Assembly (NCBI GenBank): GCA_934555855.1
Contig: CAKTFL010000148.1
Span: forward strand, 1 to 5,973
Length of the DNA stretch: 5,973 bases
Source of the DNA: an uncultured Sphingomonas sp.
GTDB lineage: Bacteria > Pseudomonadota > Alphaproteobacteria > Sphingomonadales > Sphingomonadaceae
Direction: 5' to 3'
Every line of letters starts with the position of its first letter. Position 1 is the first letter of the stretch. The notes beneath the pieces were generated by a model. It saw only the letters and a list, made by a program, of their open reading frames with translations, ran no database searches and was not told where the DNA came from. The translations under genes were made by a program, and so were the position numbers. This document shows positions 1 through 5,973 of this stretch, piece by piece.

Positions 1-92
1 TCGTGCCCTGCTTCAAATCGGGACGTGTTATATGAAAAAGGTGAGCGTGATGGATTTGGCACAATTGCGACCGCTCGGCAGCCGGGCGCAAA

Positions 93-111
93 TTCAACCT
101 CATGTTCAACC
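93..111. repeat. Short direct repeat TTCAACC x2, 12-bp period
   Basis: TTCAACC occurs at 93-99 and again at 105-111, separated by TCATG. The start-to-start distance is 12 bp, a little over one helical turn, so a protein could contact both copies from nearly the same face of the DNA. A shorter pair, CAAAC at 171-175 and 183-187, has the same 12-bp period. The copies are short and may be chance. No known regulator site is recognised. Confidence 0.25.
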
Positions 112-309
112 GTCTGCCTCCTGCCGCCGCCCGCAACACGCGACCTACGTCCCTAGCCCTTTAGAGACTCCAAACAATCCGACAAACTATCTGAAAACGG
201 GACAGCATCCGTCCGGCCCCAGAAGGCAACGGCTTGTCTGATGGTCATGTCTGCGGGTAAGCGGCGCGTGCAAGAGCGGGGATGCGGCTGGATCGGCCGG
301 CTGGGGGTC

Positions 310-316
310 GGAAGGG
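310..316 (+). promoter_or_regulatory. Ribosome binding site deciding the flippase start
   Basis: GGAAGGG lies 10 bases before the ATG at 327. The alternative in-frame ATG at 282 has only a G-rich run directly abutting it, too close to serve as a Shine-Dalgarno site. This favours the shorter protein. Confidence 0.6.
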
Positions 317-326
317 TGCAGCAGCC

Positions 327-1808
327 ATGACGCGGGAAGCGGCACCCGACATCAAGCGCCGGACGGCTGTTTCCGTGCTGTGGAGTCTGGCTGGTCGGGG
401 TTCCACCACCTTGACCTCGTTCGCCATTTTTCTCCTGCTCGCGCGGCTGCTTACTCCATCGGAGTTCGGCCTGTTCGCGCTGGCGGCAGTGTTTGTCGAC
501 GTGACGCGGATCATCGCGATGAGCGGCTGGACCGACGCGGTCGTGCGGGCGTCCGAGCTCGACGAGGAAACGCTGGACACCGCCTTCTGGTCGAATCTCG
601 GTTTCGGTGTGCTGGTCGCGGTAATCGCGGCGCTGGTGGCTATTCCTTATGCCCGGATCACTGGTCAACCGATGGTGGCCCAGCTGCTCTGGTGGCTGGC
701 GCCGTTGGTGCCCTTGTCGTGCCTGGGCAGCATCCACATGGGCCAGGTCCTTCATGGCTTCGGCTATCGGTCGATGGCGATGCGGATGTTCGTCGCCAAC
801 GTGCTCGCCGGGGGCGCGGCTGTGGCTGCGGCCTGGGCGGGCTGGGGCGTGTGGAGCCTGATCGTTCAGGCGGTGGTGGCCGACGTGGCGAACGTCGTCA
901 CCGCATGGTTCGCCTGTCCCTGGATGCCGGGACGGAAATTTTCCATCGCGCGGTTCCGGTCGCTGGTGGGCTTCACGTCGTCGATGATGGTGACGCAGCT
1001 GCTCTGGCTGCTGCTCGCCCGAACGCCGGACCTGTTCATCGCCCGCAGCCTCGGCCCGGCGGCGCTGGGTGCATATCGGATCGGATTCCGCATGTTCGAG
1101 ATGATCGGTCAGCTAGTACTCCAGCCGGTCGCGAGCGTGGGCATCACGACCTTCTCCAGGCTTCGCGCCGATCCGGCCGGCGTGGAAAGGGCCTATCTGC
1201 GTATCGTGGGATTGCTCGCCTTCGTGATCTTTCCCGTGATGGGCGGCTTCGGCGCGGTCGCGCCCGAGGCGATCCCGCTGCTGTTCGGCGCCAAATGGAC
1301 ATCAAGCATCGGCGTCGCGCAGATCTTGATGGGGCTGATGATTCCGTATCTCCTCAGCTTCTTCGACGGCCCGATTTTCGGTGCGGCTGGCAGGGCGAGT
1401 TCGCTGACGAAGATCGCGGCGTTGCAGCTCTGCCTGACCCTGCTGCTGTCCTGGATCAGCGCGCCGTGGGGGCTGCTGGTCGTCGCCGGTGCTTATGTGC
1501 TGCGATCGTTCATGACGCTGCCGTTTCAGCAATATCTGATCTGGCGCGATACAGGCATCCGTGCCGGCCGCATCTGGGCCGCGATCGTGCGACCACTGCT
1601 GGCGAGCCTTGGCATGGTGATCGCAGTCACGATAATGCGGCCCGTGTTGGCGCCGCATGTCGGATCCCAGCTCGCGCTGCTCGTGCTCCTGGTCGCGACC
1701 GGGGCGCTGGCCTATTCCGCGCTGCTCCTCCTGATCGCGCGGGAGGCTATCCTGAGCCAGCTTACGTTCGTGCGCCCGTTGTTGCGGCGTGCGGAGGCGG
1801 TCGCATGA
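327..1808 (+). CDS. Wzx-like polysaccharide flippase (MOP/PST family)
   Basis: This 493-residue integral inner-membrane protein most likely flips undecaprenyl-linked oligosaccharide units from the cytoplasmic to the periplasmic face. It resembles COG2244 (RfbX/WzxC-like) lipopolysaccharide biosynthesis proteins in length and layout. The N-terminus has a short basic cytoplasmic stretch (K10, R11, R12), then hydrophobic segments near residues 13-38, 45-65, 91-109 and 115-135, followed by many more to about residue 480, consistent with 12-14 helices. Family-like signatures include LLTPSEFGLFALA (41-53), the LGAYRIGFRM stretch mid-protein and FGAKW at 320-324. The ATG at 327 is chosen over 282 because it has a well-spaced GGAAGGG and because the extra 15 residues are charged and G/A-rich. 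Its stop overlaps the next ATG by 4 bp, indicating translational coupling. The substrate cannot be deduced. A general PST exporter rather than a strict Wzx is possible. Confidence 0.9.
   Translation: MTREAAPDIKRRTAVSVLWSLAGRGSTTLTSFAIFLLLARLLTPSEFGLFALAAVFVDVTRIIAMSGWTDAVVRASELDEETLDTAFWSNLGFGVLVAVIAALVAIPYARITGQPMVAQLLWWLAPLVPLSCLGSIHMGQVLHGFGYRSMAMRMFVANVLAGGAAVAAAWAGWGVWSLIVQAVVADVANVVTAWFACPWMPGRKFSIARFRSLVGFTSSMMVTQLLWLLLARTPDLFIARSLGPAALGAYRIGFRMFEMIGQLVLQPVASVGITTFSRLRADPAGVERAYLRIVGLLAFVIFPVMGGFGAVAPEAIPLLFGAKWTSSIGVAQILMGLMIPYLLSFFDGPIFGAAGRASSLTKIAALQLCLTLLLSWISAPWGLLVVAGAYVLRSFMTLPFQQYLIWRDTGIRAGRIWAAIVRPLLASLGMVIAVTIMRPVLAPHVGSQLALLVLLVATGALAYSALLLLIAREAILSQLTFVRPLLRRAEAVA
1793..1797 (+). 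promoter_or_regulatory. Ribosome binding site for the HAD gene inside the flippase 3' end
   Basis: GGAGG ends 7 bases before the ATG at 1805 and lies within the last codons of the flippase gene. It fixes the start of the HAD gene. The same frame stays open far upstream to 380, but that part runs through the flippase gene and gives a low-complexity Arg/Gly-rich translation. Confidence 0.75.
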
Positions 1809-3856
1809 GCCGCTTTCCGCCCGGAACGACGACCCACGGCCACGCCGCTGCACTGCTGGCGTTCGAAGCGGCGGCCGTGGATGCGTCGCTGGTGACGTTC
1901 GATCTGTTCGACACGCTGCTGCTCCGCACGGTACGGCGGCCCACCGACCTGTTCGGCGTCATGGCGGCCAGTCTCCGCCCCGTCGCGGCGGACGTGGCGG
2001 ACGGGTTCGCGGCCGCCCGCGTGGCTGCGGAAGTGAAGGCCCGAAAGGTCGCGGCGCAACAGGGGCGTCACGACGTGACGTTGGCCGGGATCTACGACCA
2101 CCTCTCACCGGACCTGATCGCGGCCGCCCGGGCAGCCGGCCTGACCACGGAAGATCTGCTCGGGCGCGAAATCGCGCTGGAGGTCGATTGCGCCGTTCCT
2201 GATGACGAGGTGGTGGCGAGCTTTCGCCGCATCACCGCGACCGGCACGCGCGTGGCGATTGTGTCGGACATGTATCTTCCGATGGCGGCGCTGGAGGGGC
2301 TGCTCGCCCGCATCGGTGTCGGCGGCTACCACGCCATCCACCTTTCGTGCGAGGCAGGCGGGAGCAAGGCCGAGGGAACGATCTGGGCAAAGATAAGGGA
2401 AGAGCACAAGCTCGCGCCCGAGGCCCTTATTGTGCATCTGGGCGACCATCCTGATGCGGACGGCTCGGTGGCGAGGGCGCACGGCATTCACGCGGTCACG
2501 CTTGCCGCCCCGCACGAGCGGCTGTGCGAGACACGGCTCGGCGGCGGTGACCACTGGTTCCTGGGTGCGTGCGAGGCCCTGGCCACCCGCGCGCTTCGCC
2601 GTCACGCCGGCAACAGCGCCATTGATCCCTACTGGCTGAAGCTGGCCTATCTAGTCGTGTTGCCGGTGGCGCTTGGCATGTGCGGCTATATAAACGACCT
2701 TTCGCAAGAGCTGGAAGTCGATAGCCTGTTCTTCCTGGCGCGCGACGGCCTGATCTTCCGGCGCGTGTTCGAGTCGGCATTCCGCCGTCCCGATACGCCT
2801 GAAACAGGCTATGTTTGGGCATCGCGGCGGTGCCTCAACATGGCGAACATTTCGACCCTCGACGCCAGCGCTCTGGCGTTCCTGACATCGGGTGCAGCCC
2901 GGCTCAGCCCGGTCGATTACCTTCGGCGGATTGCCATCGATCCCGAGCAGCCCCTGGTGGCGCAGGCGTTGGCTGAGCGATTCACCGACCCGGCGCGGGT
3001 GGTAAGGGCCGACGAGATGGAGGCGGTGCGCGACCTGATGCGCGCCATCGAGCCGCTTGTTCTCGACCGCGCGGCACAGGAACGCGAACCGCTGCTGGCG
3101 CACCTGGAAGAGCTCGGCCTGTTCCGCGGACGGTCGCTGGTGGTGGACCTGGGCTGGCATGGCAGCCTGCAACGCTCCCTTATGCGCCTGGGGCACATGG
3201 TGACGGGCCAGCATGTCGACACGCATGGCGCGTATCTCGGCACGATGGGGGATACGCCCACCGAACTGGACGGCCATCCCCTGCACCTGCACGGTTGGCT
3301 GTTCGAGCAGGGCGAACCGGAAGCTGTGATGGCTGTCACGCTGTGGGAGTCGGTGGAGGTTATCGAACTGCTGTTCTCCGCCCCACGTTTCGGTGTTCGT
3401 TACCTGACCTGGGCCGAAGGCGAGATTAGGGTGGTTCGGTCGGCCGATCCTGCCGAGCTGCACCGGATTGCGATCGCCCGCATCTTCCATGACGAGGTGG
3501 AGGAGGCTGCGCGGCTGCTCGCGCCGCTGGTGCCGCTCGTCACGCCTGGCGAATGGCGAGCCCTGGCGATCCGGCAGTTCAGGACTCTCTTGCAGCATCC
3601 CGACGCGGAAGACATCGCTCACTTCCGGGCGATCAGACATGCCGAGGGATTCGGCGATGCGAAATATGCGCCGATCATTCCACCGGCGCCGCGCGCCAAC
3701 AGGGCCAAGGCGCTTGTCAAAGCCTATGATGCGGCATTCTGGCGGCGCGCCTTTCGCGACGGCCTGTCCGCCCCGCAACGCGCGGCATTGTCGGCGGCGC
3801 TGAAGCTGCGCTCCGTGACCGACAGGCTTGAGGCTGCTGCACGAGGGCGGGCGTGA
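1805..3856 (+). CDS. Two-domain HAD-superfamily protein (COG5610-like), surface polysaccharide locus
   Basis: This 683-residue protein looks soluble, with no signal peptide and no clear membrane span. Residues about 29-235 form a HAD domain with all four motifs: VTFDLFDTLLL with nucleophile D33 and T37; VSDMYLP with S154; K188 in GGSKAEG; and HLGDHPDAD with D214 and D219. Residues about 270-600 form a second domain with FFLARDG (309-315), a WASRR stretch and VDLGWHGSLQ (D448, W451-H452-G453). This pairing is what I know from COG5610 'predicted hydrolase' proteins in capsule and polysaccharide clusters; no reaction is firmly assigned to them. The residue two after the nucleophile, normally the Asp general acid of HAD phosphatases, is F35, with D36 next to it, so phosphatase activity is not certain. 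Position in a 4-bp overlap with a flippase gene implies a role in making or decorating the glycan. Sugar-phosphate or other phosphoester precursors are plausible substrates, by inference only. Confidence 0.85.
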   Translation: MSRFPPGTTTHGHAAALLAFEAAAVDASLVTFDLFDTLLLRTVRRPTDLFGVMAASLRPVAADVADGFAAARVAAEVKARKVAAQQGRHDVTLAGIYDHLSPDLIAAARAAGLTTEDLLGREIALEVDCAVPDDEVVASFRRITATGTRVAIVSDMYLPMAALEGLLARIGVGGYHAIHLSCEAGGSKAEGTIWAKIREEHKLAPEALIVHLGDHPDADGSVARAHGIHAVTLAAPHERLCETRLGGGDHWFLGACEALATRALRRHAGNSAIDPYWLKLAYLVVLPVALGMCGYINDLSQELEVDSLFFLARDGLIFRRVFESAFRRPDTPETGYVWASRRCLNMANISTLDASALAFLTSGAARLSPVDYLRRIAIDPEQPLVAQALAERFTDPARVVRADEMEAVRDLMRAIEPLVLDRAAQEREPLLAHLEELGLFRGRSLVVDLGWHGSLQRSLMRLGHMVTGQHVDTHGAYLGTMGDTPTELDGHPLHLHGWLFEQGEPEAVMAVTLWESVEVIELLFSAPRFGVRYLTWAEGEIRVVRSADPAELHRIAIARIFHDEVEEAARLLAPLVPLVTPGEWRALAIRQFRTLLQHPDAEDIAHFRAIRHAEGFGDAKYAPIIPPAPRANRAKALVKAYDAAFWRRAFRDGLSAPQRAALSAALKLRSVTDRLEAAARGRA

Positions 3857-3868
3857 CTGTTCGTCAAG

Positions 3869-3908
3869 CTTTCTGTGGCATGGCCCGGCGCATCGTATTG
3901 ATAGAAAG
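3869..3908. repeat. Imperfect inverted repeat between the HAD gene and the first glycosyltransferase
   Basis: CTTTCTGT (3869-3876) can pair with ATAGAAAG (3901-3908): seven Watson-Crick pairs and one G-U pair, around a 24-base loop. It occupies most of the 64-bp gap, the only sizeable gap between confident genes in the operon. The right arm ends just before the GAGGG ribosome binding site at 3910-3914. It has no T-tract and a long loop, so it is not a standard terminator. It might affect mRNA stability or initiation on the next gene, or be chance. Confidence 0.3.
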
Positions 3909-3909
3909 T

Positions 3910-3914
3910 GAGGG
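3910..3914 (+). promoter_or_regulatory. Ribosome binding site supporting a GTG start at 3921
   Basis: GAGGG lies 6 bases before the GTG at 3921. The next in-frame ATG is at codon 7, inside the conserved first beta strand of the glycosyltransferase fold, so the GTG is the better start. Confidence 0.65.
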
Positions 3915-3920
3915 CCGGCA

Positions 3921-4895
3921 GTGCTGATCAGCCTTGTCATGTGTACGCGTGATCGCGCCGGCCAGCTTGGCCGCGTTCTCGAATCGGCCGCGGCGATGGA
4001 CATCCCGCCCGGTCTGGAATGGGAAATGGTGCTGGTCGACAACGGCAGCAGCGACAACACGCGCGAGGTCGCGTTGAGCTTCGCGGACCGGCTGCCGATC
4101 CGCTATGTGTGCGAGCCGAAGGCGGGGTTGTCGAACGCCCGCAACCATGGCGTTGCCGAGGCTCGCGGCAAATACATCTGCTGGACCGATGACGACGTCG
4201 TGATCGACCGGGGCTGGCTTGCCGCCTACGCCGCCGCGTTTGCGCGCCATCCGGAGGCGGCCTTTTTCGGAGGCCGCGTCGAGCCGGTGCTGGAGGGAAC
4301 GCCGCCTGACTGGTTCACGGAAAATCGGGAGTTGCTCGGCGGCCTGCTCGCGGAGCGGGATCTCGGGCCGGAGCCGATCGCCTTGACGCCCCATGGCAAT
4401 CTGATGCCTTACGGCGCAAATTATGCCGTTCTCACCAGCGTGCAAAAGCAGTTGCCCTATGACCCCGAACTGGGGGTCAGCCCGCGGCACAAGCGGCTGG
4501 GCGAGGAGACCGGCGTCCTGATCGCGATGGTGCGGCTGGGGCTTACCGGGTTCTGGGTTCCTGACTCCAGGGTTCGACACATGGTTCCCCATGCACGTCA
4601 AACGCTGGATTACGTCCGCATCTATAAGATCTCCGAAGGGGAAACCTGGGCTTATACGGGAGCGCTGGGCGACGTGTACGGGCAGCCGCAGGCAGGGAAG
4701 GGAAAGCACCTTTTCGGTGCGCCGGTGTGGCTGATGCGCCATTCCGTCAAACATCGGCTGCAATGCGCGCTGGCGCGGCTCAGGGGGGCACCCAGCCGGG
4801 ATTGGCTGACCCACTGGTGCTGGTACGCCTTTTATTTGGGAGCGGCGCGTTTTTGGCGGGAACGCCGCAGGAGCGGTCAGGAGCTGGAGGCGTAA
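3921..4895 (+). CDS. Family 2 glycosyltransferase (GT-A fold)
   Basis: The 324-residue product is a probable inverting glycosyltransferase that transfers a sugar from a nucleotide-sugar donor to a growing lipid-linked glycan on the cytoplasmic side of the inner membrane. The GT-A order is clear: first strand ISLVMCTRDR (3-12); VDNGSSDNT (39-47) for nucleotide contact; GLSNARNHG (69-77); the metal-binding DXD-type site DDD at 90-92; FFGGRVEP following; and GEE at 194-196 as candidate catalytic base region. The C-terminal tail (294-317) is rich in Trp, Tyr and Phe and ends in RERRR, so it could lie along the membrane. The GTG start places the first beta strand at residue 3, usual for the family, and has a good ribosome binding site. 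The next gene starts 2 bp after the stop. Donor, acceptor and linkage cannot be read from the sequence. Confidence 0.9.
   Translation: MLISLVMCTRDRAGQLGRVLESAAAMDIPPGLEWEMVLVDNGSSDNTREVALSFADRLPIRYVCEPKAGLSNARNHGVAEARGKYICWTDDDVVIDRGWLAAYAAAFARHPEAAFFGGRVEPVLEGTPPDWFTENRELLGGLLAERDLGPEPIALTPHGNLMPYGANYAVLTSVQKQLPYDPELGVSPRHKRLGEETGVLIAMVRLGLTGFWVPDSRVRHMVPHARQTLDYVRIYKISEGETWAYTGALGDVYGQPQAGKGKHLFGAPVWLMRHSVKHRLQCALARLRGAPSRDWLTHWCWYAFYLGAARFWRERRRSGQELEA
4886..4890 (+). promoter_or_regulatory. Ribosome binding site deciding the GTG start at 4898
   Basis: GGAGG within the last codons of the preceding gene lies 7 bases before the GTG at 4898. The reading frame is open upstream to an ATG at 4727, but that would overlap the previous glycosyltransferase by about 170 bp and add residues unlike the family. 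Confidence 0.75.
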
Positions 4896-4897
4896 GC

Positions 4898-5899
4898 GTG
4901 GACATCGGCGTCGTTATTCCTTTTTTTCAGCGATCGGCTGAGGTGCTTCAGCGCAGCCTGAGGTCCATTGCGGCGCAGCGATTGCCGGACGGCGTCCGGG
5001 TGCGGGTCGTGCTGGTGGACGATGAATCTCCATTGCCGGCGGATCAGGCGCTGGGCGATTTCATCCTGCCTTCGCCCCACACGCTGGACGTGCTGCGTCA
5101 GCCCAATGGTGGCCCGGGAGCCGCACGAAACACGGGGCTCGACCACCTCAGTGCTGATCCACCCGAGCTGGTCGCCTTTCTCGATTCCGACGACGAGTGG
5201 CGGCCAGATCATCTCGCCCATGCGGTCGCGGACCTCGGCCAGGATGCCGACTTCTTCTTTTGTGACCATGATCGCTGGTACGACGAGAAAAGCTGGTTTT
5301 CTGCATCGGAGCAGTTTCAGTCATGGTTGACTGGGAAAGAAGAAGCACCTTTTCGCCAGATTACGGGAACCGCCGACAAATTTGAGATGCTGAAAGGCAG
5401 GGCGCGATTTGCCTTTGTCATGGATTATCTCGCGCAGACGTCCACCGTGGTATATCGCTTCTCTCGAATTCCAGATCTACGCTTCGATCCGCAGCTTCGT
5501 CATGCCGGCGAGGACAACATGTTCTGGCTGGAACTCGCCGGCGCGGCTAGGCTGACGCGCTTCACCATGGCACGGGATGTCGTTTGCGGAGAAGGGGTGA
5601 ACATGTTCTTCTCTTCTTCGGACTGGACGCATCCAGATGCCGTTCGCCGTCTCGGGTACAGCCTGCTGTTCTATCTTCGGGCGGAGCGGCGGTTCCGGGA
5701 AGACTCGGTTGCGATGGTTGCGATCAAGCGCCGCGCATGGACTTACCAGAAAATGGTCGTGAGGGTATGGGCCGCGCGTCTGGTCAAGAATCGCCGCCTG
5801 AACGCGTCGATCATGCGAACGCTGATGGCCGAACGGCCGGCGCTTGCGGCCACGCTGCCGCTGGCACTGGCCGCAGCCGTCGTGAAGCCCAAATTTTAA
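4898..5899 (+). CDS. Family 2 glycosyltransferase (GT-A fold), second copy
   Basis: This 333-residue protein is a second probable nucleotide-sugar-dependent glycosyltransferase of the same locus. Visible family 2 features are the first strand IGVVIPFFQR (3-12), VLVDDESP (38-45), the NGGPGAARNTGL stretch (70-81), the metal-binding DSDDEW (96-101) and GEDNMFW (204-210), whose E205/D206 pair fits the catalytic base position. The start at GTG 4898 puts the first strand at residue 3 and has GGAGG 7 bases upstream. It is separated from the preceding glycosyltransferase by 2 bp, so the two are almost surely co-translated. The two proteins differ clearly in sequence, so they are not a recent tandem duplication and probably add different residues. 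The segment around 5240-5420 is AT-richer than its surroundings. The end is a hydrophobic Ala/Leu stretch followed by KPKF. The sugar specificity is not deducible. Confidence 0.9.
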   Translation: MDIGVVIPFFQRSAEVLQRSLRSIAAQRLPDGVRVRVVLVDDESPLPADQALGDFILPSPHTLDVLRQPNGGPGAARNTGLDHLSADPPELVAFLDSDDEWRPDHLAHAVADLGQDADFFFCDHDRWYDEKSWFSASEQFQSWLTGKEEAPFRQITGTADKFEMLKGRARFAFVMDYLAQTSTVVYRFSRIPDLRFDPQLRHAGEDNMFWLELAGAARLTRFTMARDVVCGEGVNMFFSSSDWTHPDAVRRLGYSLLFYLRAERRFREDSVAMVAIKRRAWTYQKMVVRVWAARLVKNRRLNASIMRTLMAERPALAATLPLALAAAVVKPKF

Positions 5900-5917
5900 G
5901 CACGCCGCGAGGCGTGC
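5900..5917. terminator. Hairpin directly after the last glycosyltransferase stop
   Basis: GCACGCC (5900-5906) pairs perfectly with GGCGTGC (5911-5917) around the tetraloop GCGA, which fits the stable GNRA class. It begins at the base after the TAA stop. On the + strand it is followed by AGTAGCGG, so there is no T-tract of the classical rho-independent type. On the - strand the hairpin is followed by TTAAAATTT. It may act as a weak terminator, a 3'-end-protecting stem for the operon mRNA, or a processing site. Confidence 0.5.
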
Positions 5918-5940
5918 AGTAGCGGAAATACCCGATAGCC

Positions 5941-5973
5941 ATGAGCAAAGAGCAATCCCTCCCGTCCCATCTC
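5941..5973 (+). CDS. Possible start of a further gene, cut by the window end
   Basis: An ATG at 5941 opens a frame reading MSKEQSLPSHL that is still open at the window end. It lies 41 bp after the previous stop and beyond the hairpin, on the same strand, a normal spacing for the next gene of the cluster. The upstream sequence has only a weak purine stretch (GCGGAAA near 5922-5928), spaced rather far from the ATG. Eleven codons are too few to assign any family. Confidence 0.3.
   Translation, partial: MSKEQSLPSHL

Larger units (their letters stand above)
1..326. other. 5' leader without a supported gene
   Basis: No convincing gene is seen here. A 69-codon frame (ATG at 32, stop ending at 241) and a second frame open from the window edge to a TAG at 154-156 both exist. 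Neither has a recognisable protein motif, a good ribosome binding site or the strong third-position GC bias of the downstream genes. The stretch around 161-200 is AT-richer than the surrounding sequence, as expected for a promoter region. I see no -35/-10 pair good enough to call: the nearest is TTAGAG at 161-166 with AACTAT at 185-190, 18 bp apart, a poor match. The likely role is the promoter and untranslated leader of the downstream operon, by inference from position only. Confidence 0.5.

Noticed and set aside
1..156. Frame open from the window edge to a TAG at 154-156, as the 3' end of an upstream gene
   Set aside because: Only about half of third positions are G or C, unlike the confident genes, and the translation has no domain signal. 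It cannot be excluded because its start is outside the window.
32..241. 69-codon frame in the leader as a small protein gene
   Set aside because: There is no clear ribosome binding site, a Pro/Gln/Arg-rich composition, weaker third-position GC bias than real genes here and no recognisable motif.
202..370. Distant inverted match between the CCGTCCGGC region near 209-217 and GCCGGACGG near 358-366
   Set aside because: It is nine matching bases over a 140-bp distance in GC-rich DNA, with one copy inside the flippase coding sequence; most likely chance.
380..1804. Upstream extension of the HAD reading frame, giving a 1158-residue protein from an ATG at 380
   Set aside because: This part overlaps the flippase in another frame and translates to Arg/Gly/Ala-rich sequence with no motifs. 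The ATG at 1805 has a strong ribosome binding site and places the HAD motif at the usual distance from the N-terminus.
2651..4060. Long antisense frame of 469 codons across the HAD gene and the start of the glycosyltransferase
   Set aside because: GC-rich coding DNA leaves antisense frames open by chance. The translation is rich in Arg, Gln and His without domain motifs, and it spans two genes that have clear family motifs on the + strand.
3864..4814. Antisense frame of 316 codons over the first glycosyltransferase
   Set aside because: It is a shadow of the motif-rich + strand gene; the product has no recognisable fold signals.
4727..4897. Longer N-terminus for the second glycosyltransferase from the ATG at 4727
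   Set aside because: It would overlap the preceding gene by about 170 bp and add low-complexity sequence before the first beta strand. GTG 4898 with GGAGG fits much better.
1..5973. CRISPR array, tRNA/rRNA gene, insertion sequence or toxin-antitoxin pair
   Set aside because: I saw no regularly spaced repeats, no cloverleaf or rRNA-like sequence, no transposase motif and no terminal inverted repeats.

Overview
The window is a high-GC, almost fully coding stretch with all four confident genes on the + strand. Base composition, strong GC preference at third codon positions and compact ATGA-type gene overlaps suggest a high-GC proteobacterium. An alphaproteobacterium, perhaps a sphingomonad, is my best guess, but the window has no marker gene to prove it. 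The content is part of a cell-surface polysaccharide locus (exopolysaccharide, capsule or O-antigen).

Layout: 1-326 is a leader with no gene I can support; it is AT-richer than the rest in places and probably carries the promoter. 327-1808 encodes a Wzx/PST-type flippase. It overlaps by 4 bp a two-domain HAD-superfamily protein of the COG5610 type (1805-3856). After a 64-bp gap that contains an imperfect hairpin come two family 2 glycosyltransferases, 3921-4895 and 4898-5899. Both start with GTG and only 2 bp separate them. A perfect 7-bp stem with a GCGA loop directly follows the last stop codon (5900-5917). An ATG at 5941 may open the next gene, which the window end cuts off.

How they may work together (inference from family knowledge): the two glycosyltransferases would add sugars to a lipid-linked repeat unit at the cytoplasmic face, and the flippase would move the finished unit across the inner membrane. 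The HAD protein probably acts on a precursor or a decorating group, but its substrate is unknown. It is the least understood gene here. Its nucleophile loop reads D-L-F-D-T rather than D-x-D-x-T, and its large C-terminal domain has well-marked motifs but no function I can name. No polymerase (Wzy), initiating phosphoglycosyltransferase or chain-length regulator is visible, so the rest of the pathway must lie elsewhere. I did not find a clearly new multi-gene system; the HAD protein is the best candidate for undescribed biochemistry.
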